Shown: positions 41,192 through 51,091 of the stretch, piece by piece
How the letters are laid out: every line of letters starts with the position of its first letter
How positions within the stretch are numbered: the stretch's first letter is position 1
Assembly: GCF_004801885.1 (NCBI RefSeq)
Contig: NZ_SSSM01000005.1
Span: 62,001-126,000, forward strand
DNA length: 64,000 nt
Direction: 5' to 3'
DNA from: Naasia lichenicola
GTDB taxonomy: Bacteria > Actinomycetota > Actinomycetes > Actinomycetales > Microbacteriaceae
The notes under the pieces: model-generated
The model's database searches: none
What the model saw: the letters and a program-made list of their open reading frames with translations, nothing else
What the model was told of the DNA's origin: nothing
Translations under genes and position numbers: made by a program

Positions 41192-44011
41192 ATGCGGCCC
41201 AGTCCGATCGCGCGGGACGTCAAGACGAGCGAGCTGGCCGACGATCTGCACGCTCGAGGGGTTCCAGTCGGAATCCGCAGCATCGATCGATTGGCCGCAG
41301 CCCACGATGCATCGCACTATCTGCTGACCCCCCAAGCGGTTGCCACTCCCCACAACGCCGTCGAGGTCGCGAGTGCGGTGGCTGCCGCCGCCGCCCATGG
41401 GGTGTCCGTCACTTTCCGTTCAGGTGGCACGAGCCTGAGCGGGCAGGCGGGCACGGACGGCCTGCTCATTGATACGCGCCAGCACTTCCGCCAGATCGAA
41501 GTGATCGATCGCGGCGAGCGCGTCCGCACGGGCCCCGGCGCGACGGTTCGTGCCGTCAACATGCGCCTGCTCCGGCACGGACGAAAGCTGGGACCGGATC
41601 CCGCTAGCGAGATCGCATGCACCGTCGGAGGCGTAGTTGCGAACAACTCGAGCGGTATGGCCTGTGGGGTCGAACAGAACACGTACCGCACGCTGGATTC
41701 TGCGGTCCTCGTGCTGCCCAGCGGAACGGTCGTCGACACCTCCCTGCCCGATGCAGATGAGCGGCTGCGTCTCAGCGAGCCTCGAATCCATGAAGGACTC
41801 AACCGACTACGCAAACGCATCAGAGAAGACTCGACCTCGGTCTCTCGTCTGCTCGCGCTGCACTCCATCAAGAACACGATGGGCTACGGCCTCAACTCAT
41901 TCCTCGATCACGACCGTCCGGTGGACATCTTGGAACATCTCGTCGTGGGAAGTGAGGGGACTCTTGCCTTCGTGGCGGAAGCAACGTTCCGTACGGTGCC
42001 ACTGAAGACCCATCTGGCGACGGCGCTCCTGCTATTCCCCGATCTGGCCGCGGCGACTAGCTCCCTGACGCACTTGGTGGCAGCGGGCTTCGCGACCATC
42101 GAGCTGATGGATGCGACCAGCCTTCGTGTAGCACAGCGGGATCCGGGAGCAACCGACGATCTTGCATCTTTGAGGGTTGTCGATCATGCCGCGCTCCTCG
42201 TCGAATTTCAGGAAGCGAGCGCCAGTGAACTCGAACTCAAGGTGGCGCAATCAGCTGAAATCTTCGCGGCGCTTCCGCTTGCCTTTCCAGGCACCCTGAG
42301 CACCGATGCGGAGCGACGGGCGCAGCTCTGGCACATCCGCAAGGGCCTGTACACGTTGGTCGCCGGTGCGCGTCCATCCGGCACCACAGCGCTCCTCGAA
42401 GACATCGCGGTGCCGGTCGATAATCTCTACGCCACCTGCATCGACCTGATCGCGCTCTTCGAGAAGCACGGGTACTCCGAGAGCGTCATCTTCGGTCACG
42501 CTAAGGACGGCAACATCCACTTCATGCTCAACGAGCGATTCGACGACCCCGATTCGCTCGCGCGCTACAAGGACTTCACGGATGAGATGGTCGAAGTCGT
42601 TCTCGGGCACGAAGGCACGCTGAAGGCGGAGCACGGCACAGGACGCATCATGGCTCCCTTCGTGTCACGTCAGTACGGCGCCGAGCTCTACGCCGTCATG
42701 CGCGAGGTGAAGGCACTCATTGACCCGCACAATGTGCTGAACCCTGGCGTCCTCTTGACCGACGACCCCGAAGGGCACGTCCACAATCTGAAGACCGCAC
42801 CAACGGTCGAAGTCGAAGTCGATCGGTGCGTGGAGTGCGGGTACTGCGAACCCGCTTGCCCAAGTAAGGACATCACCCTCACCCCCCGTGAGCGCATTGT
42901 CATCCGTCGTGAGATGGAGCGAGCGCGGGAGATCGGCGACTTCGACCTCCTGGCCGAGCTGGAACATGACTACGTTTACGACGGCGTAGAGACCTGCGCC
43001 GTCGATGGCATGTGTCAAACCGCCTGCCCTGTGCTGATCAACACGGGCGACCTCGTCCGCAGACTGCGCGGCGAGGCGCAAGGTCGAACCGCTCAGGCGG
43101 GATGGAAGGCAGCTGCGAAGAGCTGGGACGCCGTCACGCTTGCGGGAGGCGTCGCCCTCACAGTGACCAGCAAGCTCCCCGCCGTCCTCCCGGCCCTTGC
43201 AACAGACTTGGGCCGCGCTGTGCTCGGCGCGGACACCGTGCCGCACTACTCGGGCGAGCTCCCCGCAGGAGGAAGCCGCCGGCGGAAGCTGGACGATCCG
43301 GACCCGGCAGCAGTGTACTTCGCCAGCTGCACCACGACGATGTTCGGTCCTGCCGATGGCGGCGATGGCGTCAGCGAATCGTTCACTCGGCTCTGCGAAC
43401 GAGCAGGCGTGCCCCTCGTGACTCCGGAGGACCTACCGTCGTTGTGTTGTGGGACCCCCTGGAAGTCGAAAGGCCTCACCGAGGGCTATGCGGTGATGAA
43501 GGATCGCGTGGCCGCGTCCCTGCTGAAAGCCAGTCGAGGCGGCCGGCTGCCGGTCGTATCCGACGCCTCCTCTTGCACTGAAGGTCTCGAGGTCCTCCTC
43601 GAGGCTGCAGGCGAGCACGGCATACGCGTGATCGATGCAGTCGCGTTCGTCGCAGAGTCCGTGCTGCCGGGACTCGAACCAGGCGTCCGGCTTTCCTCCA
43701 TCGTCCTGCACCCCACGTGCTCATCGACACGTCTCGGCATCAACGGCGCGCTGACGATAGTGGCTTCCGCTGTCGCGGAAGAGGTGGCGGTGCCCGATGA
43801 CTGGGGCTGCTGCGCCTTTGCGGGAGACCGCGGCATGTTGCACCCCGAACTGACTGCGTCTGCCACCGCCTCCGAGTCGGCGGGTGTTGACGCAGCGCAT
43901 GCATCCGCTCATGGATCGCTCAACAGAACGTGCGAACTGGGGATGACACGGGCCACCGGCCAGCCGTACCGACACATACTCGAGCTCCTGGACGAGGTAG
44001 TGCCTCGCTAG
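41192..44011 (+). CDS. FAD-linked oxidase fused to Fe-S subunit (D-lactate/glycolate dehydrogenase-like)
   Basis: A 939-aa fusion. The N-terminal half has the FAD-binding PCMH fold (GTSLSGQAGTDGLL region, about residues 75-85) and the FAD-oxidase C-terminal domain with FGHAKDGNIHFML. Next is a ferredoxin-like region with two cysteine clusters (CVECGYCEPACP and CAVDGMCQTACP). The C-terminal part has paired CCG-type domains (LCCGTPWKSKG, HPTCSSTRLG, DWGCCAFAGDRG). The architecture is that of quinone-linked (D)-lactate or 2-hydroxyacid dehydrogenases at the membrane. It could oxidise lactate released from deoxyhexose cleavage to pyruvate. Stereochemistry is not decidable here: the SDR route would give L-lactate. 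Confidence 0.85.
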   Translation: MRPSPIARDVKTSELADDLHARGVPVGIRSIDRLAAAHDASHYLLTPQAVATPHNAVEVASAVAAAAAHGVSVTFRSGGTSLSGQAGTDGLLIDTRQHFRQIEVIDRGERVRTGPGATVRAVNMRLLRHGRKLGPDPASEIACTVGGVVANNSSGMACGVEQNTYRTLDSAVLVLPSGTVVDTSLPDADERLRLSEPRIHEGLNRLRKRIREDSTSVSRLLALHSIKNTMGYGLNSFLDHDRPVDILEHLVVGSEGTLAFVAEATFRTVPLKTHLATALLLFPDLAAATSSLTHLVAAGFATIELMDATSLRVAQRDPGATDDLASLRVVDHAALLVEFQEASASELELKVAQSAEIFAALPLAFPGTLSTDAERRAQLWHIRKGLYTLVAGARPSGTTALLEDIAVPVDNLYATCIDLIALFEKHGYSESVIFGHAKDGNIHFMLNERFDDPDSLARYKDFTDEMVEVVLGHEGTLKAEHGTGRIMAPFVSRQYGAELYAVMREVKALIDPHNVLNPGVLLTDDPEGHVHNLKTAPTVEVEVDRCVECGYCEPACPSKDITLTPRERIVIRREMERAREIGDFDLLAELEHDYVYDGVETCAVDGMCQTACPVLINTGDLVRRLRGEAQGRTAQAGWKAAAKSWDAVTLAGGVALTVTSKLPAVLPALATDLGRAVLGADTVPHYSGELPAGGSRRRKLDDPDPAAVYFASCTTTMFGPADGGDGVSESFTRLCERAGVPLVTPEDLPSLCCGTPWKSKGLTEGYAVMKDRVAASLLKASRGGRLPVVSDASSCTEGLEVLLEAAGEHGIRVIDAVAFVAESVLPGLEPGVRLSSIVLHPTCSSTRLGINGALTIVASAVAEEVAVPDDWGCCAFAGDRGMLHPELTASATASESAGVDAAHASAHGSLNRTCELGMTRATGQPYRHILELLDEVVPR

Positions 44012-44196
44012 GCCAGGGCGTCTTTTGCCTCCCCGGGTCAGCCGCATCCGCGTATCCGCATCGACCTCCGACTCCGGTGACGAAAGGAGTATCGTAAGCG
44101 GAGCGTTTCGAAGATCCACGGACGCCTTCCGAAGACGGCGGCGTGAGTTCCGAATCAGCCGCGTCCAGGGTCGGATGATGTCGTAAGGGGAGCTCT
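44012..44196. promoter_or_regulatory. upstream region of DeoR gene 1
   Basis: A 185-bp gap with the core TTCGAA at 44107-44112 and related TTCCGAA at 44128-44134 and 44148-44154. It contains the ribosome site AAGGGGAGC for the TTG start at 44197. It may carry an autoregulatory site for the DeoR protein. Confidence 0.45.
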
Positions 44197-45054
44197 TTGT
44201 CAGACAGACGCCAGGTTCCGGAACGTCTTGATGGCATCCGTGAGGAAGTGATCCTTCACGAACTGCGCGCAACGGGCAAGGTTAGCGTCCGGGACCTCGC
44301 GGAGCGGCTCAACGTCTCGGAGGTGACGATCCGAAAGGATCTTGACGCACTTGAAGAGCGATCCTTGCTGCGCCGCGTTCGAGGTGGAGCCGTCCCGTCC
44401 GCACGCGGCGAAGAAGGCGCGTTCGCGGACCGGATGCTGATGGATGCAGCCGCGAAGCGAGCAATCGCCCGGGAGGTCGCCAAGAACGTGCAGGACGGCG
44501 ATTCGATCGCGATCGATTCGTCGACGACTTCCTACTATCTGGCCCAAGAGCTTGTGGACCGCGATGATCTGATCGTCGTGACCTTCGGGCTGCGGACCGC
44601 TGTCCTGCTGCTCGAACAGTCCAACGCGACCGTGGTCATGCCCGGTGGTGTTGTGAGACGGGCATCAGGCGGAATGGTGGGATCGTTCGGCAATACGCTG
44701 GCCGGCCGCGGCCGACTGGGCGCAGGATTCTTCGGCACCGCGACCCTTTCCATTGAGCACGGCATGCTCGAGCTGTCGTCCGAGGAGGCAGCGACCAAAC
44801 GAGCGCTCGTCGCGGTATGCGATGAAGTGCACGTCTCCCTCGCATCGTCCAAGATCGGACGCTTTGGCATCAACTCGTTCGCAAGCGCCAGCGAGGTGAC
44901 TCGGATCTACACCGACGAGCTGGCTGACGACGCCTTCTTACACGAGTGGGAGAAGGTGGGCACCCCGGTCGTCCGTGTCGCCGGTACCCGTAGCGCGCTC
45001 GAAGCCCGGGCACTCTCGTTGGCCGGAGCCGAGCGCGAAGCAGAGGCGGTATAG
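44197..45054 (+). CDS. DeoR-family transcriptional regulator (paralogue 1)
   Basis: A 285-aa DeoR-type repressor from a TTG start with AAGGGGAGC upstream. The N-terminal HTH (VSVRDLAERLNVSEVTIRKDLDALEE, about residues 29-54) carries the family hallmark SEVTIRKDLDALE. The C-terminal phosphosugar-sensing domain includes DSSTTSYYLA and GFFGTATLSIEHGM. It is strongly similar to the DeoR gene at 52130, so the pair arose by duplication. The likely effector is a phosphorylated deoxyhexose intermediate. It ends at a bidirectional hairpin facing the fucosidase gene. Confidence 0.85.
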   Translation: MSDRRQVPERLDGIREEVILHELRATGKVSVRDLAERLNVSEVTIRKDLDALEERSLLRRVRGGAVPSARGEEGAFADRMLMDAAAKRAIAREVAKNVQDGDSIAIDSSTTSYYLAQELVDRDDLIVVTFGLRTAVLLLEQSNATVVMPGGVVRRASGGMVGSFGNTLAGRGRLGAGFFGTATLSIEHGMLELSSEEAATKRALVAVCDEVHVSLASSKIGRFGINSFASASEVTRIYTDELADDAFLHEWEKVGTPVVRVAGTRSALEARALSLAGAEREAEAV

Positions 45055-45056
45055 CG

Positions 45057-45088
45057 GACCGGGCGGGCTCTGCGATGCCCGCCCGGTC
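45057..45088. terminator. bidirectional hairpin between convergent genes
   Basis: Perfect 12-bp arms (45057-45068 with 45077-45088) and an 8-nt loop, located between the stops of the DeoR gene (+) and the fucosidase gene (-). Confidence 0.8.
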
Positions 45089-45100
45089 AACGCGTCCGTG

Positions 45101-46327
45101 TCAGACCGCGGTGCGGGTGGCCTCGGGAAGCGGGACCACGTGCACCGCAGTGCCGTCCGACGATGAGAATTCCAGTGTCGGGTCCTCGACCACGACGATG
45201 ATCTGGTCCCTCGATCGCCATGCGCGATACCAGGAGTCGGCTTCGCCGGAGGTCAGCTCAAGCACGCCCGGGGCGAGGACGGAGCGATCTGCCGTGAGGG
45301 GTTTGATCTCCAACATCCACGGCGAGAGCGCCTCAAGGGTGCGGCGCTGGATATCCGGGATCTTTCCGGAGGACTGCGGTCCGACATTCAGGAGCAAGCG
45401 GCCACCTCGCGCAACTATGTCCGCCCACACCTTGGCGAGTTCGCGTGCAGTGATCGTCAGAGCTTCGTCTTCGACCTGGTTGTAGCCGAACGAGAAGCCC
45501 ATCCCTCTCGTCTGCTCCCAGCCGGTACCGTGTTCGTTCTCGGCGTCGAACGCGTATTCGCTGATGCGGTAGTCCCAGTATTTCTCGCCCCACCGATCGT
45601 TGAGGACGCCGTCGGGCACGACGGCGCGATAGTGCGCGATGAGTTCGTCGAGGGTGCCGTCGGTCTTTCCCGCGTCAGGCCATTCGATGTCGTTCCAGAT
45701 GAGGGAAGGCTGGTATCGATCGATGAGGTCTCGCATGTGAGACGTGGCGAGCGCCGTGTACTCGACGCCCTTCGGCCGCAGCTCCTCGATGTCTTCGAGG
45801 CTCTGGATCGGCGGGTAATCAGTGCGAGCCCAGTCGAGTCCGCCGGAGTAATAGACGGCGAAGCGCATTCCGTGCGCGCGCACGGCGTCGGCTAACGGTC
45901 CGATCAAGTCCTGCTTCGGCCCCCGGGTCACGGTCGACAGCTGATTCTCGCCAGGAGCGTCCCAGAGCGCGACCCCGTCGTGGTGTTTGGTGACCGGGAG
46001 GATGTAGTCGGCTCCGATCGAGCTGAAAAGTGCGGCCCATTCGTTCGGGTCATACTCCGACGGATTCCACATCTCGAGGAAGTCGTAGTACGAGGCGTCG
46101 CCGTAGATCTCCTTATGGCGTTCGGCGGCGGGCGATCCTTCGATCCGCGTGGTGTTCGCGTACCACTCGGCATAGGCGTTGTGGGGGAACCACTCCTCGG
46201 GCGGGATGTTTCCCCATGCCCCAGTGGGCTCAGCCCATGCAGGAACGGAGTACAGGCCCCAGTGGATGAATATGCCGAGCGTTGCGTCCTTCGCCCACTG
46301 GGCCAGCGTGTGGTCGGAGTCGGTCAT
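45101..46327 (-). CDS. GH29-family alpha-L-fucosidase
   Basis: A 408-aa glycoside hydrolase family 29 protein. The opening GIFIHWGLYSVPAW, KHHDG at 114-118 and the nucleophile region SLIWNDIEWPD, with Asp213 as probable nucleophile, identify the family. The C-terminal segment RLLLNVGPQSSGKIP is also typical. There is no signal peptide, so it acts on short fucosylated molecules after import. It is the strongest evidence that the locus handles L-fucose. It is the last gene of a minus-strand operon behind kinase and importer genes, 75 nt from the kinase. Confidence 0.88.
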   Translation of the reverse strand: MTDSDHTLAQWAKDATLGIFIHWGLYSVPAWAEPTGAWGNIPPEEWFPHNAYAEWYANTTRIEGSPAAERHKEIYGDASYYDFLEMWNPSEYDPNEWAALFSSIGADYILPVTKHHDGVALWDAPGENQLSTVTRGPKQDLIGPLADAVRAHGMRFAVYYSGGLDWARTDYPPIQSLEDIEELRPKGVEYTALATSHMRDLIDRYQPSLIWNDIEWPDAGKTDGTLDELIAHYRAVVPDGVLNDRWGEKYWDYRISEYAFDAENEHGTGWEQTRGMGFSFGYNQVEDEALTITARELAKVWADIVARGGRLLLNVGPQSSGKIPDIQRRTLEALSPWMLEIKPLTADRSVLAPGVLELTSGEADSWYRAWRSRDQIIVVVEDPTLEFSSSDGTAVHVVPLPEATRTAV

Positions 46328-46402
46328 GGTGTTCCGTTCTTAGAGTGAGTGATCTGTTCGATGTGGCGGGTTCGCCGGGTTCATCGATTCGGGTTTATCT
46401 GG

Positions 46403-47881
46403 TCAGTGACCACTTCGCTCGAGGCGAAGGTCAGCCAACGCTTCGACTGCGGCGCGCCAATCACTGTGGCCTCCTGGCTCGAAGGTCTCTGGTGTGGAGC
46501 TGGCGGCGATCACGCTGGCAAAATCTTCGGGACTCGTGATCTCGCCAAGGGCTTGGAGTTGAACCGCTGCGTTACCCAAGGCAGTTGCCTCTCTCGACCA
46601 CGTGGTGACAGGCACACCCGTTGCTGAGGCGGTTGCGCGCTGCAAGGCTCTGTTCGCGGTTCCACCGCCAGCCACGGAGACGCCGCTGATGCGTTGCCCG
46701 GTGACGGCTTCGAGGTCGTCCACGACGACCTTGTAGGCCAGAGCGAGGGAGTCCACGACCACCCGAGCGACCTGCGCAGGCGTCTCGGGCACAGGCATGC
46801 CCTGTCGCTCGCAGGCGGCACGGATGCGGTCCGGCATGCCGCCAGCGTGCAGGAACTCGCCGGAGTCCACGTCGATCCAGGCTCGAAGCGGAGCCTCGCT
46901 CTCGATCATCGTCCCCAGCTCCTCGTAGCTGAGGCGGATCCCCTGCTTCTCCCAGTCCCGACGGCATTCCTGCAGGATCCAGAGTCCGACGATGTCGCGC
47001 AGCAGACGGACGGTACCGGCATATCCGCCTTCGTTCGTCAGGTTGCGTTCGCGCACCGCGTCGCTGACGACCGGGTGGTCGAGGAGCACGCCTGCGAGGG
47101 ACCACGTGCCGGAGGAGATGAAGAGGGTGTTGGCGCCGAGTCCAGGCATGGCGACCACCGCGCTGGCGGTGTCGTGTGCGGCCGGAGCGATGACGAGTGT
47201 CTGCGCGAGGCCGGGCGCCGCGTCCGCGAGACGGATCCGCCCCAATGTTGTGCCCGGCGCAATGATCTCGGGGAGCAGGCTCGTTGGAAGGCCAAGCTCG
47301 GTCATCAGCCCATCGGCCCAGCGGCCCGCGCCGACGTCGTACATCCCGCTGGTGCTCGCTACCGAGTACTCGCTGGCGAAGACGCCGCTAAGTCGCTGGT
47401 GGAAGATGTCCGGGATCATCAACAGCTGTTCGGCGGCCGCGATTAGCTGAGGGCGGGACTGCTGGTCCTCGACGAGCCCGTATACGCCGTTGATCTCGTG
47501 GAGTTGACTCCCTGTTGCCGCGAAGATTCGTTCGGCTCCGACTGCCGACATTGCGCGCTCGAAGCCGCGCCGCCGGCGGGGGTCCCTATAGGTCACGGGG
47601 AGCTCGAGGAGTTCCCCGTCGCGGAACAGCCCGAGGTCGACTCCCCAACTGTCGACTCCGACGGACGCGATGACATCTGTCCCTCCCAGTGTGACCAGCC
47701 CGCTCGCTATCTGACCCCAGAGGCCCTCAATATCCCAGCGGGGGATCTCGTCGACTGTGATGGGGGTGTTGGCGAAGCGTCGGACTACGTCGAGGTCGAT
47801 TCGATTGCCGTCGTATCGAGCGGCTATCAGTCGCCCGCTCTCGGCTCCGAGGTCGACCGCTGCGATGGTGAGTGCGGTCAT
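46403..47881 (-). CDS. FGGY carbohydrate kinase, rhamnulokinase-like
   Basis: A 492-aa FGGY kinase. The start AAVDLGAESGRL is the phosphate-1 loop, with the RhaB-like Ala-Glu-Ser variant. GVDSWGVDLGL and the catalytic-base region APAAHDTASAV follow, and SVAGGGTANRAL is the C-terminal adenosine motif. RhaB-like proteins phosphorylate L-rhamnulose, and many also act on L-fuculose. It would make the 1-phosphate used by the aldolases. It follows the first permease gene by 10 nt. Confidence 0.82.
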   Translation of the reverse strand: MTALTIAAVDLGAESGRLIAARYDGNRIDLDVVRRFANTPITVDEIPRWDIEGLWGQIASGLVTLGGTDVIASVGVDSWGVDLGLFRDGELLELPVTYRDPRRRRGFERAMSAVGAERIFAATGSQLHEINGVYGLVEDQQSRPQLIAAAEQLLMIPDIFHQRLSGVFASEYSVASTSGMYDVGAGRWADGLMTELGLPTSLLPEIIAPGTTLGRIRLADAAPGLAQTLVIAPAAHDTASAVVAMPGLGANTLFISSGTWSLAGVLLDHPVVSDAVRERNLTNEGGYAGTVRLLRDIVGLWILQECRRDWEKQGIRLSYEELGTMIESEAPLRAWIDVDSGEFLHAGGMPDRIRAACERQGMPVPETPAQVARVVVDSLALAYKVVVDDLEAVTGQRISGVSVAGGGTANRALQRATASATGVPVTTWSREATALGNAAVQLQALGEITSPEDFASVIAASSTPETFEPGGHSDWRAAVEALADLRLERSGH

Positions 47882-47891
47882 CGTCTGCTGC

Positions 47892-48905
47892 TCACTCGAA
47901 TCTGTCGCCGCCGCGGAGCCTGTCGACCAGGACCGCGACGATCAGGGCCGAGCCGAGGACGACGTCGAGGAAGTGGTTATTGATCTGTTGCAGGTCGAGG
48001 AGGACGCCGACGGCGCCGATGATGAGTAGACCGAAGAGCCCGCCGATCGGGTTGCCGACACCGCCACGGACGAGGCTGAATCCGCCGATCATCAGCGCGG
48101 CGTAGCTCTGGAAAGTGAGGCTGGGCCCGATCTCGAGCGCGGGCCCTCCGTTCTGTCCGATGTAGAGGATCCCGGCTATGCCGGCTCCAAGACCTCCGAA
48201 GAGGAATGCGAATACGCGAAGTCGGCCCACCTTGATTCCGGCGCGGGTAGCGGCGTTCTCGTCGCCGCCTGCCGCTCGGAGGTGACGTCCGACCTTGTGG
48301 AAGGTCACGAAGCCTGCGACGGCAAGGATGACGGCAACGGCGATAAGGAACAGGTAGGAGAAGGGTCCTAAGGCGCCTAGCGAGAACGCGAAGAGCCCGT
48401 CGACGATGTAGGTCGGCGGGTTGCTGCCGATGACCGCGAGGGTGATACCGGAGAGGATGGTCAGCATGCCCACCGTGGCGGCGATGCTGTCCGCTCGGAA
48501 TCTGACGACGGCCAGGGCGTTGATGGCGGCCGCCGCTAGCGCGACAAGCACGGCGATGGCGGCGCCAGGCCAGAAGCCGAGCTGAGGGCCGAGCGCCGCG
48601 AAGATGGCCGCGCTCACTCCCACCATCGGTCCGACGGAGAGGTCCACGATGCCTGCGAGGAGCCCCACGCAGGCGAAGGCGCTCATCACGAGGGGGACGG
48701 CGATGTAGCTGGTCAGAATGCCGAAGTTGTCGACGGAATAGAAGTCGGGGCCGGCCACGATGAGGGATATCACGGCCACGAGGAGCGCAGCTGTGACTAC
48801 AGCGCCCAGGGAGCTCCCGCCATAGAAGGCTCGGATCTTGGCGAACCGCTTGGGAGGTCTGATGTCGAGGTCCACGGGAGTCCGATGGGTGGTCAGGGTG
48901 CTCAT
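47892..48905 (-). CDS. CUT2-type ABC transporter permease B
   Basis: About 337 aa from the ATG at 48905, overlapping the stop of the other permease gene (ATGA). Eight to ten hydrophobic helices and the family segment LLAGIVDLSVGPMVG are visible. With the neighbouring permease it would form a heterodimeric channel, an arrangement seen for rhamnose (RhaP/RhaQ) importers. The gene continues into the kinase gene with a 10-nt gap. Confidence 0.85.
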   Translation of the reverse strand: MSTLTTHRTPVDLDIRPPKRFAKIRAFYGGSSLGAVVTAALLVAVISLIVAGPDFYSVDNFGILTSYIAVPLVMSAFACVGLLAGIVDLSVGPMVGVSAAIFAALGPQLGFWPGAAIAVLVALAAAAINALAVVRFRADSIAATVGMLTILSGITLAVIGSNPPTYIVDGLFAFSLGALGPFSYLFLIAVAVILAVAGFVTFHKVGRHLRAAGGDENAATRAGIKVGRLRVFAFLFGGLGAGIAGILYIGQNGGPALEIGPSLTFQSYAALMIGGFSLVRGGVGNPIGGLFGLLIIGAVGVLLDLQQINNHFLDVVLGSALIVAVLVDRLRGGDRFE

Positions 48906-49906
48906 CGAGTGGACCTCTTCCTCAGGTATCCATCGCCGGCGAGAGCGATGATCAGAATTGCGCCTTGGAAGACCGACTGCATCGCGGCGTCGAGTCCGAA
49001 GAACACGAGGGCGGTCTGCACCGTGGCGAGGAGCGCGCAGGCGGGCAGGAGCAGCAGGATGCTTCCGCGTCCGCCATCCATGCGGACGCCGGCGAGTATC
49101 ACGGCGGCGATGACGGAGAGCAACAGGCTGGCGCTGCCCATCGGGTTGAAGTTGCTCGTCGAACCAGCGAACAGGACTCCTGCGATTCCGTAGCAGATGC
49201 CGGCAGTGCAGAAGGCCAGGTAACGCATGCCTCGTATGGAGATGCCCCGGCTGCGTGCTGCGGGGACTGAGCCGCCTGTGGCGGTGAGGTGTCGCCCGGA
49301 ACGGGTGTATCTGAGGAGTGGGGCTGCGACGAGGACGACGACAAGCATCACCCACCAGATGTTGGGCAGGAGAAGGCTGCCGTTCCCGAACATCGATAGC
49401 TCGGACCGCCCTGGCACTGTGGCCGTTGTGAACTGCATGCTGAGGATAGCGATCCCGATGAAGTTCGTGCCGAGAGTGACGATGATCGGGTTGATCTTGA
49501 GCGTTGTCACGATGAGGGCGTTGATGCCACCCCACACGACCCCGAGGGCGACTCCGATGAGCACGATGAGGGCAGTCGGCAGAGGGTTCGATGCGCCGAG
49601 CATCGTGGCAACCGCCCATGCGGGCAGCATCAGACCAGCGGGAATCGATAGATCGAGAACGGCGCCGCTGATGGTGATGATCGCCTGGCCGACACTGAGG
49701 ATTCCGGTGATCGCCATGGTGAAGCCGATGGCGATCAGTGTGCGGCCGGAGAAGAAGTCGGGGTGGAGGACGGTCGTGACGACTATGACGATGACCAGTG
49801 CGCCGAGGAGTGCCGCTGCGGTGATCCCGTAGTGGTCTCCCTTGAGCGTTCTGGGGCGGGGAGCTGTAACAGCCCTCGTCTTCTGATCTGTCAATGCTGT
49901 CGTCAC
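48902..49906 (-). CDS. CUT2-type ABC transporter permease A
   Basis: A 334-aa integral membrane protein with about eight to ten helices and the segment GQAIITISGAVLDLSIPAG corresponding to the CUT2 permease signature. It differs clearly from permease B. The ATG at 49906 comes 50 bp after the binding-protein stop. Homology is confident; the pairing is inferred from overlapping genes. Confidence 0.85.
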   Translation of the reverse strand: MTTALTDQKTRAVTAPRPRTLKGDHYGITAAALLGALVIVIVVTTVLHPDFFSGRTLIAIGFTMAITGILSVGQAIITISGAVLDLSIPAGLMLPAWAVATMLGASNPLPTALIVLIGVALGVVWGGINALIVTTLKINPIIVTLGTNFIGIAILSMQFTTATVPGRSELSMFGNGSLLLPNIWWVMLVVVLVAAPLLRYTRSGRHLTATGGSVPAARSRGISIRGMRYLAFCTAGICYGIAGVLFAGSTSNFNPMGSASLLLSVIAAVILAGVRMDGGRGSILLLLPACALLATVQTALVFFGLDAAMQSVFQGAILIIALAGDGYLRKRSTR

Positions 49907-49956
49907 GACCGTCTCCGTGTTTCTTACTGCGTGGTTCCTTGCTGATGGATTCCTAG

Positions 49957-51030
49957 TTACTTGGTCGGGCAGAAGAGGTCGTGGCCGGCCTCATCCTTCT
50001 CACCGATCTCCTTAGTGCGCTCGTCGCCCGACGGCACGTCGGCGGCTTCTGCAGCAGTGACGACGCAGGGGGGGATCAGCAGACCATTGGCCGCCGTGTC
50101 CGCCATCTCGGGCGGGTTGCCCGCAGCGATCTTGTCGAGGATCTGGAATGAGTAGTGCGGGTAGCCCTCCAGGAAGTAGAAGGCGCTTCCCAGCATGTTC
50201 GGGCTGGCCGCGTCGGTGCCGATGAGGCCGCCATCCTGTCCCCATCCGAGGATCTCCGCGTCGCCGCCCAGCTGATTCTGCGCGTCGAGCGCGGCCTGGA
50301 CGTTGATGTCGTTGATACCGACGACTGCGATGTGCTTGGCGTTGGGGTTGGCCGTCAGCAGGTTGCGTGCCGCAGGCTGAGCGGCGGCAGCAGTGCCGTC
50401 ACTGTCGAACGACTGGAAGGCCGACTCGGGGATGTCCGGGCAGACGCTGAGGAGGCCTTCGGCCTCTCCTCCGGTGCGCTGCTCATCGACGGCGCCTGCA
50501 GCGGACTGATGTCCTTCCAGGACGAGGTCGACGTCACAGTCCCACTTCTCTTTGAGCGCGTTGCCGAATGCTTCGCCGTTCAGCTTTCCAGACGCCGCAT
50601 TGTCCACTCCGACGAAGTACCAGCCGTCCTGGGCGATGTCGTAGGTGATGACGGGTATGCCTGCGGCCTCGAAGCGCTGCTGCGCCGCGGCGTTGGCGCC
50701 GGTGGCGACCATGAATCCGACGACCGCGTCTACCTTCTTGGAGATCAGCGTCGAGACGTTGCGCGTGAAGGTGGAAGGGTCGTTGTCGTAGGTGAGGACG
50801 ATTGTCGTCCACCCGCGCTTCTCGGCGAGGGCTGTCGCAACGTCTGCCTGCTGCTCTTCCCACGGCGCGTCGTGGCCGGCGACGAGAACGCCAACCGTGA
50901 AGTCCCCGTCATCGCTGGATCCGCCAGCACCACCGGAGTCACCGGAGGAGCAGGCCGATAGTGCACCGAGACTCAAGGCGGCGGCCGCGACGATGACGGC
51001 TACCCGTCGGAACGAATATTTGATATGCAT
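49957..51030 (-). CDS. sugar ABC transporter substrate-binding lipoprotein
   Basis: About 357 aa from the ATG at 51030. The signal has hydrophobic residues 9-24 and the lipobox LSAC (Cys27), then a Gly/Ser/Asp-rich linker. The mature part is ribose-type: GVLVAGHDAPWEEQQADV, ISKKVDAVVGFMVATGANA and ITYDIAQDGWYFVGVDN. It resembles binding proteins of rhamnose or related sugar systems. It lies between the ATPase and permease genes of the operon that ends with kinase and fucosidase. Confidence 0.85.
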   Translation of the reverse strand: MHIKYSFRRVAVIVAAAALSLGALSACSSGDSGGAGGSSDDGDFTVGVLVAGHDAPWEEQQADVATALAEKRGWTTIVLTYDNDPSTFTRNVSTLISKKVDAVVGFMVATGANAAAQQRFEAAGIPVITYDIAQDGWYFVGVDNAASGKLNGEAFGNALKEKWDCDVDLVLEGHQSAAGAVDEQRTGGEAEGLLSVCPDIPESAFQSFDSDGTAAAAQPAARNLLTANPNAKHIAVVGINDINVQAALDAQNQLGGDAEILGWGQDGGLIGTDAASPNMLGSAFYFLEGYPHYSFQILDKIAAGNPPEMADTAANGLLIPPCVVTAAEAADVPSGDERTKEIGEKDEAGHDLFCPTK

Positions 51031-51091
51031 AGTTGCTCTCTTCTTCGAGGTGGGGAAGGTGATGCGGGTACTTCGCCAGTGCGGGCGAAGA